Shown here: in pieces, positions 33,212 to 42,828 of the stretch | Layout of the letters: each line of letters begins with the position of its first letter | How positions within the stretch are numbered: position 1 is the first letter of the stretch | Source: RHKX01 sp963839535 | Lineage (GTDB): Bacteria > Actinomycetota > Thermoleophilia > Solirubrobacterales > 70-9 | Direction: 5' to 3' | Assembly (NCBI GenBank): GCA_963839535.1 | Contig: CAWIVF010000013.1 | Location: forward strand, 62,001 to 126,000 | DNA: 64,000 nucleotides | Made by a program: the position numbers and the translations under genes | The notes under the pieces: generated by a model | Told to the model about the DNA's origin: nothing | Databases searched by the model: none | What the model saw: the letters and a program-made list of their open reading frames with translations, nothing else

Positions 33212-33865
33212 TCAGTAGGGCGGCAGGTCCTCGTACCACTCGCCGAGAGCACGGAAGGCGCGCCAGAAGTCGCGCTTGGCGCCCTCGGAGTCGAGCGAGA
33301 GGTCGATGTCGGGGGTGAAGATCACGTCGATCGTCGGGGTCAGCGGCTGGATCCGGCCGGGGCTCGGGAAGACCTCGTCGGCCAGCGGGATGCCGACGTC
33401 GTTGAGCGAATCGAGGGCCTCCTCCCCCATCACGACGATGCAGCGCGGCTCGACGATGGCGACCTCCCGGACCAGCCGGGCCACGCAGTTCGGCGAGGCG
33501 AGCGCCGGATCGGCGAGCGGGCACTTCGCGGCGAGCGTGCCGTAGACGACCAGCGGATCGATCCCGAGCCGCTTCAGCGACTTCATCACCGCGTTGCCGG
33601 CGCGGCCGTAGAAGGCGACGCCCTCCTCGATCTCCGCCGGGCTCGGCGCGTGCTTGAGCAGCATCACGTCGGCCTGCGGATGGCCCGAGCCCAGCACCGG
33701 CATCAGGTTGCCGCGCGGGCACTCCTGGCAGTCCTGGAGCTCGTGGGTCAGTCCGTTGAGCTCGCGGATCGCGCGCTCGAGGTACTTCTCCTTGATCTGA
33801 TCCTCGGTGGTGGGCACAGCGGGCGACTTCTTTGACGGCCCGGGTCCCTCTCCTTGTGGTTGCAC
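33212..33865 (-). CDS. Uracil-DNA glycosylase-like protein
   Basis: The 217-residue protein has the family 4/5 UDG layout: an N-terminal iron-sulfur-type CQECPRG, MPVLGSGHPQADVMLLKHAP, FYGRAGNAVMKSLKRLGIDP (the GRAG loop), a second Cys pair in AAKCPLADPALASPNC, and IVVMGEEAL before the C-terminus. The usual GEAPG reads KHAPS, and the late H of HPS is not obvious, so the DNA-repair activity is not assured. Signature and length otherwise fit. Complete. Confidence 0.75.
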   Translation of the reverse strand: MQPQGEGPGPSKKSPAVPTTEDQIKEKYLERAIRELNGLTHELQDCQECPRGNLMPVLGSGHPQADVMLLKHAPSPAEIEEGVAFYGRAGNAVMKSLKRLGIDPLVVYGTLAAKCPLADPALASPNCVARLVREVAIVEPRCIVVMGEEALDSLNDVGIPLADEVFPSPGRIQPLTPTIDVIFTPDIDLSLDSEGAKRDFWRAFRALGEWYEDLPPY

Positions 33866-33884
33866 TTCGTTATGCCCGCCTGAA

Positions 33885-35870
33885 TCAACTCTTGCCGCGC
33901 CCGGCGCTGCCCGCGCGACGCCGCCGCGCCTCCGAACCGCGCCCGCCCCGCACCGGACGCGGGTCGGCGACCTCCTTGCGACCGCCCGCCTGCCCGGAGG
34001 CGGCCTGCATCCACTTCAGGGCCTGCACGTAGACGAGGTTCTTGTGCTTGCGGACGATGTCGGCGCTCCGCATCGACTCGAGGAACTCCTCCGGCCCGTC
34101 GAAGTCGTTCATCCGGATCCGGACGCTGCCGAGCGCCTGGGCGACGTGACCGTCGGAGCCCGCGCCCGGGACGATCCGGTACTTGGCGGCGAACCGCTCC
34201 GCCTCCTCGTTGAAGGCGCTGAAGGCGACCCGGGGGTTGAAGACCTCGAGGATGTCGATCTCCTCGACCATGTCGAGCAGGTGCTCGTAGTCGGGCACGG
34301 AGTGCAGGCGATCGAACGGGTGCGGGACGTACACGAGCCCGCCCTGGCGGCGGATCTCGGCGATCGTCTCCGCCATCGTCATCCCCTTCTCGATCTTCTC
34401 CTCGAGGAAGAGCCCGATCACCTCGCCCTGCTCGGCGGTCTTCACCTCCTCGGCGACGATCACCTTGATCCCGCCGTCGCGCTCGGCGATCTCACGGGCG
34501 GCGAGCGCTCCCGAGACCTCGTTGTGGTCGGTGATCGCGATCGCGCCCATGCCGCGGTCCTTGGCGGTCTCGAGCAGCACCTCGACCGGCGTGGCGCAGT
34601 CGTTGGAGTGGTCGGTGTGCATGTGGATGTCGCAGTCGATCGTCCGGCGGCGCGAGACCCGGCGGCGGATCTCGGGGTTGCCGCCGTCGTCGTGGCGGCG
34701 GGCGGCCATCCGCGCGTACATGGCCTCGAGCTCGTCGCCGAGATCCGCGAAGGACCGCGCCGACCTCCGCCCCGCCGTCGCCATCCGGCCGCGCAGCCCC
34801 TCGTTGGCGAGCAGCCGCTCGATCTGGCCCGCAAGCGTGATCGCGTCCCCCGGGGGGAACGAGAAGCCGGCCTCGGGCCCGGGCTCGAGCAGCTCCTCGT
34901 AGGGCTCGATCTGGGAGACCACCGGCACCGCCCCCGCGGCGAAGGCGCCGAGGATCAGGCTCGGCGCGGGACGGGGGCCGCCGGACGCGGCGCAGACGAT
35001 GTCGGCGGACCCGAGCAGCGCCTGGACGCTCGCGTCCGCGCCGCGGTGGATGCGCACGCGCTCGCGCAGCGCCCGGTTGAGCCGCGGCGTCGCCAGGCTC
35101 GGGTCCTCGATCAGCACGTCGGCCTCCCACTCGAGCTCGAGCGGCAGCCGCCGCAGAGCCCGCAGGAACATCCGCAGGGCCCCGCGCTCCTCGCGGCCGC
35201 AATACACGATGCGGGGCGCTTCCGCCTGCCACAGCTGCGGGCCCGACCTCCGCCGCGGGAGCGAGGACGTCGTAGCGGCCGGGGAAGAAGCGGTTGAGCA
35301 GCTCGCCCGTCGAGCGGCCGGTCACGGTGCGGGCGTCGAGCCTGCCGAAGAAGATCTCGACGATCGGCCGCGCGACCTGGGTCGAGAGCACCCGCTCCGT
35401 CGGCAGGTGGAACGTCGCCGCGTTCAGCGTCCGCGAGTGACGCAGCGCGGCCGAGGAGACGCTCGGGGCGAACGGGTCGTGGACGTGGACGATGTCGAAG
35501 TCGATCGAGGTCAGCAGCCCCTCGAGCGAGCGCGCCGATGTCGACCGGCACCGGCGCCGGCCGGGGGCGGGAGCCGCCCGGCAGGGGGATCGCCGGGCCG
35601 ACCGAGAGGACGGCGGGGCCGCCCTCGGCCGCGCGCTGGCCCTCCCATCCGCCGCCGAAGATCGCCGCGGGCCGCGCGCGCGCCTCGTCGATCGCCGCGC
35701 CGGTTCGCTTCAGCTCGGCCCGGGTCCCGCCGGGGGCGGCGACCACGACCCGGTGGCCGCGCTCGGCAGAGCTCCGCGGCAGCGCCGCCGACGTAGGCGT
35801 TGACCTCGTGGTGCTCGCCCCACGGGTACGGCGAGACGTGGGCGATCGTCAAGCGGTCGCGAGCGGGCAC
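33885..35870 (-). CDS. Glycosyltransferase (GT4)-PHP phosphoesterase fusion (frameshifted)
   Basis: The reconstructed protein is about 660 residues. Residues 1-400 are a GT-B glycosyltransferase: LTIAHVSPYPWGEHHEVNAY, VVAAPGGTRAELKRTGAAID, RPIVEIFFGRLDARTVTGRS, and PYEELLEPGPEAGFSFPPGD with the E-rich donor loop. Residues about 410-610 are a PHP domain, with CDIHMHTDHSNDC, IAITDHNEVSG, YVPHPFD and GAGSDGHVA carrying the metal-binding His and Asp residues. A basic low-complexity tail ends it. Frames change near 35740, 35530 and 35210. The gene may make and process a phosphorylated glycoconjugate. It is divergent from the GMC gene across 80 bp. Confidence 0.7.
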
Positions 35871-35950
35871 CCCGTGAGGATAGATGCGCGCCCTCGACTT
35901 CCCCGCAGCCGGGCGTCGGGGCGGGCGCGCGGCGCTAGGATCGCCGCGAG

Positions 35951-37566
35951 GTGAGCGACTACGACTACGTGATCGTCGGAGCGGGCTCGGCGGGCTGCGT
36001 GCTCGCCGACCGGCTCAGCGCCGATGGCGCCGAGGTCCTGCTGATCGAGGCCGGCGGGCGGGCGCTGTCGCCGAAGATCGCGATCCCCGCGGCATTCGCC
36101 GAGCAGTTCCGCACGAAGCTCGACTGGGATCACTCGAGCGGCCCCGAGCCCGGTCTGGACAACCGCGAGATCTACGTGCCCCGCGGCAAGGGGATCGGCG
36201 GGTCGAGCTCGATGAACGCGATGCTCTACGTCCGCGGCCACCGCGCCGACTACGACGGCTGGCGCGACGATGCCGGCTGCGACGGCTGGGGATGGGAGGA
36301 CGTCCTCCCCTACTTCCTGCGCTCCGAGCACTACGAGGGCGACGCCACCGCCACCCACGCCAAGGGCGGTCAGGTCAACGTCGCGGCCCCGCGCAGCCCG
36401 CGCAAGCTGACCGACCTGATGGTCGGCGCCGCGCGCGAGCACGGCTTCCCCTTCGACCCCGACTACAACGACGGCGAGCCGGACGGGGTCTGCCTGGCCC
36501 AGGTGACGCAGAAGGGCGGCCGCCGCTGGAGCACCGCCGACGGCTTCCTCAAGGCGGCCATCGGCCGGCCGAACCTGACGGTCGCCAGGCGGACCACCGC
36601 CGTCGGCCTCGAGCTCAAGGGCGGTCGGGCGCGTGGGGTCAAGCTCGCCGGCGAGGCGCCGGGCGCGGTCGCCAGGGCGCGCCGCGAGGTGATCCTCACG
36701 GCCGGGGCGATCGGATCACCGCAGCTGCTCATGCTCTCCGGGATCGGCGCGCCGTCACGGCTGCGCGAGGTCGGCATCGAGTCGCAGGTCGACCTGGCCG
36801 AGGTCGGTCGCAACCTGCAGGACCACCCCTACGTCGTCTGCATCTGGGAGTCGGCGATCGGCCACTCGCTGCTCGACGCGCAGCGGCCGGCCGCGGCGCT
36901 CGAGTTCCTGGTCCGCCGCAGCGGCCCGCTGACCTCGTCGGTCTGCGAGGCGTTCATCTTCACCCGCTCGGACGGGTCCGACGGGCCTCCCGACCTGCAG
37001 TTCCACCTCGCCCCGGCGTTCTTCTCGGACAACGGGTTCGAGGACTTCGACGGCCACGCCTTCACGATGGGCCCGGTCCTCGTCGCACCGAAGGCACGCG
37101 GCGAGCTGCGGCTGCGCAGCTCCGATCCGACCGCGAAGCCGACGCTCCTCGGCAACCACCTGACCGACCCCGAGGACATGGCGGCGATGCTCGCCGGGAT
37201 CAAGCTCTCGCGCGAGCTGGCGGCCACCGCGCCGCTCGCCGAGGCGACGGCCAGGGAGATCTACCCCGGCCCCGGCCGTCAGCAGCGACGAGGACCTCGA
37301 GCAGCGACATCCGCCGCCGCTGCGAGCTGCTCTACCACCCCGTCGGCACCTGCCGGATGGGATCCGACGACGACTCGGTCGTCGACCCCGAGCTGCGCGT
37401 GCGCGGGATCGAGGGCCTGCGCGTCGCCGACGCCTCGGTGATGCCGACGATCATCCGCGGCAACACGAACGCGCCGACGATCATGATCGCCGAGAAGGCC
37501 GCCGACCTGATCCTCGGCCGGCCGGCTCCCGAGCCGCTCAGCGGCGCGGCGAGCGCCGCCGCCTAG
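35951..37566 (+). CDS. GMC-family FAD oxidoreductase (choline dehydrogenase-like, frameshifted)
   Basis: About 537 residues from a GTG start preceded by TAGGAT. The FAD domain is YDYVIVGAGSAGCVLADRLS, with PRGKGIGGSSSMNAMLYVRG as the second GMC signature and GSPQLLMLSGIGAP as the third. The catalytic His is in YHPVGTCRMGS, and the C-terminal RGNTNAPTIMIAEKAADLIL is typical. It oxidises an alcohol, perhaps choline or a polyol, with oxygen or an acceptor. Frames change near 37270, in the stretch GPGRQQRRG, so the C-terminal 85 residues are in another frame. It converges with ino1. Confidence 0.86.
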
Positions 37567-37575
37567 GCGGCGGCG
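37554..37575. terminator. Palindrome over the GMC stop codon
   Basis: CGCCGCCGCC-TA-GGCGGCGGCG is a perfect 10-bp inverted repeat whose centre is the TAG stop. It sits between two convergent genes (GMC stop at 37566, ino1 stop at 37588) and could end transcription from either side. No U tract is present. Confidence 0.45.
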
Positions 37576-37587
37576 CGGTCCGGCGCC

Positions 37588-38769
37588 CTAAGCGGTCTTG
37601 GCCGCTTCCTTCGCCGCCTTCTTCGCCTCCGCCGCAGCTTCCTTGCTGCGCGAGTTCTTCGCGATGAACTCCTCGGTGTGCAGGCGCGCGTCCGCGTCGG
37701 GACGCTGCGTGTGCGGCGACTTCATCAGGTAGGACGAGGGCCCGTCGAGCTGGCCGGCGATGCCGTTGTTGAGCGCCAGCTTGATCAGCCTGACCGCGTC
37801 GATGACGACGCCCGCCGAGTTCGGCGAGTCCCAGACCTCGAGCTTCAGCTCGACGTTGAGCGGCACGTCGCCGAAGCTCTTGCCCTCGAGCCGGATGTGG
37901 GCCCACTTGCGGTCGGTCAGCCACGGCACGTAGTCGGAGGGGCCGACGTGCACGTCGTCGTCGGGCAGCTCCGTCCCCATGACCGAGGTGACGGCGTTGG
38001 TCTTCGAGATCTTCTTCGAGTCGAGCCGCTCGCGCTCGAGCATGTTGAAGAAGTCCATGTTGCCGCCGACGTTGAGCTGGGAGGTGTGCTCGAGATGCAC
38101 GCCGCGCTCGTGGAAGAGGCGGGCGAGCTGACGGTGGACGATCGTGGCGCCGACCTGCGACTTGATGTCGTCGCCGATGATCGGCAGCCCGGCGTCCTGG
38201 AAGCGCTTGTCCCAGTAGTCCTCACGGGCGATGAACACGGGGAGGCAGTTGACGAAGCCGACGCCGGCGGCGAGGGCCTGCTCGACGTACCACTTCGTCG
38301 CGTCCTCGGAACCGACCGGGAGGTAACAGACGAGGACGTCCGTCTTCGTCTCCTTGAGGATCCCGACGATGTCGGCGGTCGGGCCGGGGGCCTTGGTGAT
38401 CCGCTGCTTGAGGTACTTGCCGAGGCCGTCGTGGGTCATCCCGCGCTCGACCTTGATGCCCATCTCCGGCACCTCGGCGAACTTGATCGTGTTGTTCTGA
38501 CCGGACCAGATCGCCTCGCTGAGGTCCTTGCCGACCTTCTCCGAGTCGATGTCGAAGGCAGCCGTGAACTCGATGTCGTTGACGTGGTAGCCGCCGAGGT
38601 CGACGTGCATGAGGCCGGGAACGTCCTCGTTGCGATCGGCGTCCTTGTAGAACTGGACGCCCTGGATGAAGGAGTTGGCGCAGTTGCCGACTCCGACGAT
38701 CGCGACGCGGACCTTGCCGTCGTCTGCGCGTCCTGCGCCGTTGCCGTTGCTGCCGTTGCTGGTGCTCAT
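37588..38769 (-). CDS. ino1: Inositol-3-phosphate synthase
   Basis: The intact 393-residue enzyme turns glucose 6-phosphate into inositol 1-phosphate in an NAD-dependent way. The NAD fold is VAIVGVGNCANSFIQGVQFY; further hallmarks are CYLPVGSEDATKWYVEQALA, FVNCLPVFIARE, GDDIKSQVGATIVHRQLARL, HTSQLNVGGNMDFFNMLE and DSPNSAGVVIDAVRLIKLAL. The N-terminal Ser/Gly tail and the C-terminal Lys/Ala tail are low complexity. Beside it, in the same direction, is a CDP-alcohol phosphotransferase gene: together they suggest phosphatidylinositol synthesis. Confidence 0.96.
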   Translation of the reverse strand: MSTSNGSNGNGAGRADDGKVRVAIVGVGNCANSFIQGVQFYKDADRNEDVPGLMHVDLGGYHVNDIEFTAAFDIDSEKVGKDLSEAIWSGQNNTIKFAEVPEMGIKVERGMTHDGLGKYLKQRITKAPGPTADIVGILKETKTDVLVCYLPVGSEDATKWYVEQALAAGVGFVNCLPVFIAREDYWDKRFQDAGLPIIGDDIKSQVGATIVHRQLARLFHERGVHLEHTSQLNVGGNMDFFNMLERERLDSKKISKTNAVTSVMGTELPDDDVHVGPSDYVPWLTDRKWAHIRLEGKSFGDVPLNVELKLEVWDSPNSAGVVIDAVRLIKLALNNGIAGQLDGPSSYLMKSPHTQRPDADARLHTEEFIAKNSRSKEAAAEAKKAAKEAAKTA

Positions 38770-38948
38770 CTGGTGGCGAACGCCTCCTGGGTGTGGATCA
38801 AGTGCGGGATCGTCGTCTGGAGCGCTGGCGCCGCCGGCCGGGAATCGGCCTGATCAGAAGTGCGCATGCGGCTCCGGACGCCAAGGGACACCATACCCCC
38901 GCTTTGGTTACAGGTGTGGCAGACGCGTCCCGCCTGGGCGGGACCGTC

Positions 38949-39566
38949 TCAGTTCCGCGAGTCCAGCTCGATCAGCTGGCCGCGCACGTGCCAGACCCGC
39001 TGGCCGACGGTGAATGCGGTCAGCACGACCATCGCGTAGATCGCCGCCGGGAGCAGGTCGACGTCGGCGATCAGCTCGTGATCGGCGAACAGGAGGCCGG
39101 CGGAGAGGATGACCACGCGCACGGGCCTGGTCGCCAGGCCGACCTTGCATTCGACCCCGAGCGCCTCGGCCCGGGCGCGGGTGTAGGAGACCATCAGCGA
39201 GCCGAGGACCACGAGCAGGCAGGCGGCCGCCACGACCTCGTCGCCGCGCTCGGCGTAGTGCCAGCAGACCGCGGCCAGGACCACCCCCTCCTCGATCCGG
39301 TCGAGGGTCGAGTCGAGGAACGCGCCGAACGGCGTCCCCTTCCCCGACATCCGCGAGTAGCGGCCGTCGAGCGTGTCCATGATCGAGCCGACGATGAAGG
39401 CGATCGCGCCGAGCACGAACAGGTCCTGGACCACCAGGACCGCGGCGGCGACGTTCAGCACCAGCCCGGTCATCGAGATCGCGTTCGGTGTCAGTCGCGA
39501 CTCGATCAGCGCGTCGCGCGCGAGTTCGCGGAGCTCGCCGCGGGGTCGGGGGTTCGATTCGCTCAT
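38949..39566 (-). CDS. CDP-alcohol phosphatidyltransferase (possible phosphatidylinositol phosphate synthase)
   Basis: A 205-residue polytopic membrane enzyme. The CDP-alcohol motif reads DTLDGRYSRMSGKGTPFGAF followed by LDSTLDR, so the D-G-x2-x-R-x8-G-x3-D-x3-D spacing is kept, with Y in place of the usual A. LTPNAISMTGLVLNVAA is the typical first helix. It moves a phosphatidyl group from CDP-diacylglycerol to an alcohol. The ino1 gene follows 180 bp further on in the same direction, so inositol phosphate is the best guess for the acceptor. The start at 39566 overlaps nothing; the hydrolase stop is 14 bp away. Confidence 0.83.
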   Translation of the reverse strand: MSESNPRPRGELRELARDALIESRLTPNAISMTGLVLNVAAAVLVVQDLFVLGAIAFIVGSIMDTLDGRYSRMSGKGTPFGAFLDSTLDRIEEGVVLAAVCWHYAERGDEVVAAACLLVVLGSLMVSYTRARAEALGVECKVGLATRPVRVVILSAGLLFADHELIADVDLLPAAIYAMVVLTAFTVGQRVWHVRGQLIELDSRN

Positions 39567-39579
39567 GCGGCCGCCCAAC

Positions 39580-40404
39580 CTACTCGCCGAGGAAGGCGAC
39601 AACGCGGTCGATCGTCTCGGGACGGTCGATCCAGGGCCAGTGCCCGGCCCCCTCCAGCGCCACGAGCTCGGCGCCCGGCAGCGCCTCCGCCCAGCCGCGG
39701 CCTTGGTCGGGGCCGATGTAGGGATCGCGCTGGCCCCAGACCACCAGCGCCGGGCAGGTGATCTCGCCGAGCCGGGCCCCGGCCGCCTCGAGCTCGCCCG
39801 GGTCGGCCGAGCGGTAGAGCCCGAGGACCGCCCGGCGCATGCCCGCGTCCCAGCCCGACCAGACCATCTCGACGAACCCCGGGGGCATCGGGCGCCGGCC
39901 CGGCCGGGCGAGCCGCAGCAGCGCCCCCGTCGCGGGCTTGCTGTTGATCGCGTTGAACGCCTCCCCCACTCCGCGCCGGCGCCAGATCCGCGCCACCCAG
40001 TGCCAGCGGTAGCGCGCGGTCAGGGGCACGCTGTTGATCACCACGAGCCGCTGGACCCGCTCGGGATGACGCTGCGCGGCGACCAGGGCGACCACGCCCC
40101 AGTCGTGGGTGACGAGCCGGTAGCCGTCCGGGGCAAGCTTGTCGAAGAGCTCCTCGATGACGTCGGCGTACGACCAGAGGGAGTGGTCGAACCGCGCCGG
40201 GTCCGGCCGCTCCGACCTCCCGAACCCGGGCAGGTCGAAGGCGATGGCGGGGCCCTCCATCCGCTCGAGGAACGGGACCCAGTCCGCCGACTGCGTCGGG
40301 TTCCCGTGGACGAAGATCGCCGGCGGGCCCGCTCCCGCCACCTCCCGGCAGAGGATCCTGATCCCGCCGGCCTCGACCTCGCGCTCGGTGATGGCTGCGC
40401 CCAT
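39580..40404 (-). CDS. Alpha/beta hydrolase with Asp nucleophile (haloalkane dehalogenase/epoxide hydrolase-like)
   Basis: The intact 274-residue protein has the HGNPTQSADW oxyanion region seen in haloalkane dehalogenases, and the nucleophile elbow THDWGVVAL, in which Asp replaces the usual Ser. A cap domain (WHWVARIWRRRGVGEAFNAI) follows. The catalytic acid lies in VVWGQRDPYIGP and the base in GAGHWPWIDRPE. These proteins open C-halogen or epoxide bonds; which one is uncertain. It is divergent from the sugar kinase, 23 bp apart. Confidence 0.8.
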   Translation of the reverse strand: MGAAITEREVEAGGIRILCREVAGAGPPAIFVHGNPTQSADWVPFLERMEGPAIAFDLPGFGRSERPDPARFDHSLWSYADVIEELFDKLAPDGYRLVTHDWGVVALVAAQRHPERVQRLVVINSVPLTARYRWHWVARIWRRRGVGEAFNAINSKPATGALLRLARPGRRPMPPGFVEMVWSGWDAGMRRAVLGLYRSADPGELEAAGARLGEITCPALVVWGQRDPYIGPDQGRGWAEALPGAELVALEGAGHWPWIDRPETIDRVVAFLGE

Positions 40405-40427
40405 TGCGCAGAACCTATCCTCGAGCG

Positions 40428-41378
40428 GTGCAGGCGGGAGCAGGTCGAGACGGCGGCGAAGGCGGCGGCCCCCTGATCTGCGTCGGGGAGGCCCTCGTCG
40501 ACCTGATCTGCCCGGACCCGCTGGACGACCCGGCGGAGGCGTCGCGCTTCGAGGTCCACTTCGGCGGCGCCCTGGCGAACGTCGCGGTCGCGGCCCGGCG
40601 GGCGGGCGCGGCGGCGGAGCTGGCGGGAGGCTGCGGCGACGACGAGTGGGGGCGCTATCTGCGCGAGCGGCTGACCGCGGAGGGCGTCGGACTCGCCTTC
40701 CACGCGCTGGTCCCCGGCGCGCCGACTCCGTACGCGTTCGCGACCCTGGACCGGCAAGCCGAGCCGGCCTTCCGGGTCCAGGCGGACGGGATCGAGCAGG
40801 GGATCGCCACCCTCGCCGGCCGGGAGGAGGAGCTCGTCGAGGCGGCCGGAGCGATCGTCGTCGGCTCCAACACGCTCCCCGGCGAGGGCTCGCGGGAGAT
40901 CACCTTCGACGTCTGCCGGGCGGCCGCCCGCGCCGGGACCCCGGTCGTCTTCGACCCGAACCTGCGGCCCGGCCGCTGGGCCGACCTCGACCTGGCGCGC
41001 GCGACTGAGCCTCGACCTGGCGGCCTCGGCTGCCGTGCTCAAGTGCAACTCGCCGGAGGCCCGGTGGCTGGCCGGCCTCGGTCCCGGCGCGGATCTGGGA
41101 GACGCGGCGGAGTTTCTGCTCGAGCCAGGGGCCCGAGCTCGTCGTGATCACCGCGGGAGCCGGGCCGGCGATCGCCCGCGGCGCGTGCGCGGTGGAGGTG
41201 ACCCCTCCCGCCGTCGAGGTCGTCTCGCCGCTCGGCGCCGGCGACATCTTCCTCGGCACCCTCGCGGCCGGCCTGCACGAGAACGGCTGGCGGCTCGCCG
41301 ATGCCGGCGAAGCCGATGGAGAGGGCGGTCCGCGCGGCGGCCGAGGCCTGCACCCGGCTCGGGGCGTTCGAGCGATGA
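40428..41378 (+). CDS. PfkB-family carbohydrate kinase (frameshifted)
   Basis: The reconstructed protein is about 316 residues from a GTG (VQAGAGRDGGEGGG). The family signature at the start, ICVGEALVDLICPDPLDDPA, and FEVHFGGALANVAVAARRAG are clear. LKCNSPEARWLAGLGPGADL precedes VVSPLGAGDIFLGTLAAGLH, which has the GAGD catalytic base (PfkB signature 2). It likely phosphorylates fructose or a related ketose or nucleoside. Frames change near 41010, 41130 and 41315. The TGA overlaps the ATG of nth (ATGA). Confidence 0.82.
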
Positions 41379-42153
41379 GCGGCGGCGGCGAGCGCGGCTA
41401 CGCCCGATCGGCGGAGCGCGAGGCGGCGGAGCGGGCAGGCGACCTCGACCGGCGACCCCGCTTCCCGGTGCCGAAGGGGTGGCGCCGGCCGTCGCGCAAA
41501 CGGGTCGCTCGCGATCCGCGACCGGCTGCGGGAGATGTACGGATCGCGCCGCAACGATCCGCACGGCGACCCGGTCCACGAGCTCGTCCTGACGATCCTC
41601 TCCCAGAACACGAACGACAACAACCGCGACGTCGCCTACCGGCGCCTACGCGATCGGTTCGACGACTGGCGGGCGATCCGCGACGCGCCGGCGGCCGAGG
41701 TGATCGAGGCGATCCGGCCCGGCGGGCTCGCCAACACCAAGGGGCCGCGGATCCAGCACGTGCTCGCCCAGCTCGGCCCGGAGCCCGACCTCGACTGGCT
41801 GCGGGAGACGCCGCGGCAGGAGGTCATCGACTACCTCACCTCCCTGCCGGGGGTCGGCCGCAAGACGGCCGCCTGCGTGATGATCTTCGCCCTCGACCGC
41901 CCCGAGATCCCGGTCGACACCCACGTCCACCGCGTCGGCGGCAGGCTCGGTCTGTTTCCCCCGGCGATCTCCCTCGAGGGAGCTCACGACGAGATGCTGG
42001 CCGTGACCGGACCCCGCCGATGCCTACGAGCTGCACCTGAACCTGATCGCCCACGGTCGCTCGGTCTGCCGTCCGCGTCCCCGCTGCGGGCAGTGCGCCC
42101 TGGCCCGGATGTGCGTCGCGCGACGCGCGGGGACGGTCCAGCCCGTGGCCTGA
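41375..42153 (+). CDS. nth: Endonuclease III (frameshifted)
   Basis: The reconstructed protein is about 259 residues. After a charged N-terminal extension it shows HELVLTILSQNTNDNNRDVA, then the helix-hairpin-helix LPGVGRKTAACVMI with the catalytic Lys, and the catalytic Asp in VDTHVHRVGGRLGL. The iron-sulfur motif is CRPRPRCGQCALARMC (C-x5-C-x2-C-x5-C, one residue shorter in the first gap than in E. coli). It removes oxidised pyrimidines and cuts the abasic site. Frames change near 41510 and 42010. Start overlaps the kinase stop (ATGA). Confidence 0.88.
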
Positions 42154-42227
42154 GCCGCCCATCCGGCGGCGGGCCAACGGGTAGTATCCGCGCCGCTGCG
42201 GGACCCCTGAGCCCGCCATCCAGGCAC

Positions 42228-42623
42228 ATGAACAAGCGCACCTTCATCTCATTCGGCGCGGTCGCCCTCCTCCTCGCGGTGCTGATTCCGCTCTGGGCGT
42301 TCAACAAGGACGGCTCCGAGGCCTCCTCGCCGGAGAAGGTCGCAAGCAGCGACGAGCACACGCGCGAGATGTTCGTGACGAACTGCGGCCGCTGCCACAC
42401 GCTCGCCCGCGCCGGCACCTACGGCGTCGTCGGCCCGAACCTCGACGAGCGCCTGGCGGGCACCGGCCCGGCGACGGACCAGACCTTGATCGACTCGACC
42501 CAGCAGCGCGTCGAGAGCGCGATCGAGAACGGCTTCGGCAACGGCGCGATGCCCGCGGGAATCCTCCAGGGCGAGAACGCCGAAACGGTCTCGAACTTCG
42601 TGGCGAGGGTCGCCGGCCAGTAG
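42228..42623 (+). CDS. Membrane-anchored cytochrome c
   Basis: A 131-residue protein with an uncleaved N-terminal membrane helix (FISFGAVALLLAVLIPLWAF), then a class I cytochrome c domain outside. The heme motif is CGRCH (CxxCH) near residue 52; the axial Met is likely in GNGAMPAGILQG. VSNFVARVAGQ is the C-terminal helix. It carries electrons in a respiratory chain. The gene stands alone; a 74-bp gap precedes it. Confidence 0.9.
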   Translation: MNKRTFISFGAVALLLAVLIPLWAFNKDGSEASSPEKVASSDEHTREMFVTNCGRCHTLARAGTYGVVGPNLDERLAGTGPATDQTLIDSTQQRVESAIENGFGNGAMPAGILQGENAETVSNFVARVAGQ

Positions 42624-42777
42624 GTCGCCGGCGGGGGAATGGGCGGCCCTCCGCTCCCCTCACCGCCAACCAAATCCGACCCTGGGCAGCCGCGGGCACG
42701 AACGCGCCCCAACCGCGTCGGCCCCCAGAACGACGACCGCCGCCCAGAAGCGGCGCGGTCGCTAGGCCCTCGCACGA

Positions 42778-42807
42778 GAGCGGGGCGGCCTCTCGACCGC
42801 CCCGCTC
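42778..42807. terminator. Bidirectional GC hairpin between convergent genes
   Basis: GAGCGGGGCGG (42778-42788) pairs perfectly with CCGCCCCGCTC (42797-42807), loop 8 bases. It lies 21 bases from the EEP stop at 42829 and follows the cytochrome c gene by 155 bases, so it can end both transcripts. The rest of the 205-bp gap has nothing notable. Confidence 0.65.
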
Positions 42808-42828
42808 CTCATCGATTGTCCGCTCGAG

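Noticed and set aside
37678..38853. A 391-codon open frame antisense to ino1 on the plus strand
   Set aside because: It is the mirror of a complete, well-conserved Ino1 and has repetitive low-complexity sequence (LDVVADDRQPGVLEALVPVV). In high-GC DNA such antisense frames arise by codon bias.
39545..39575. A third tRNA with GGTTCGAT
   Set aside because: Only the T-loop-like bases are present; no acceptor or anticodon stem can be formed around them.
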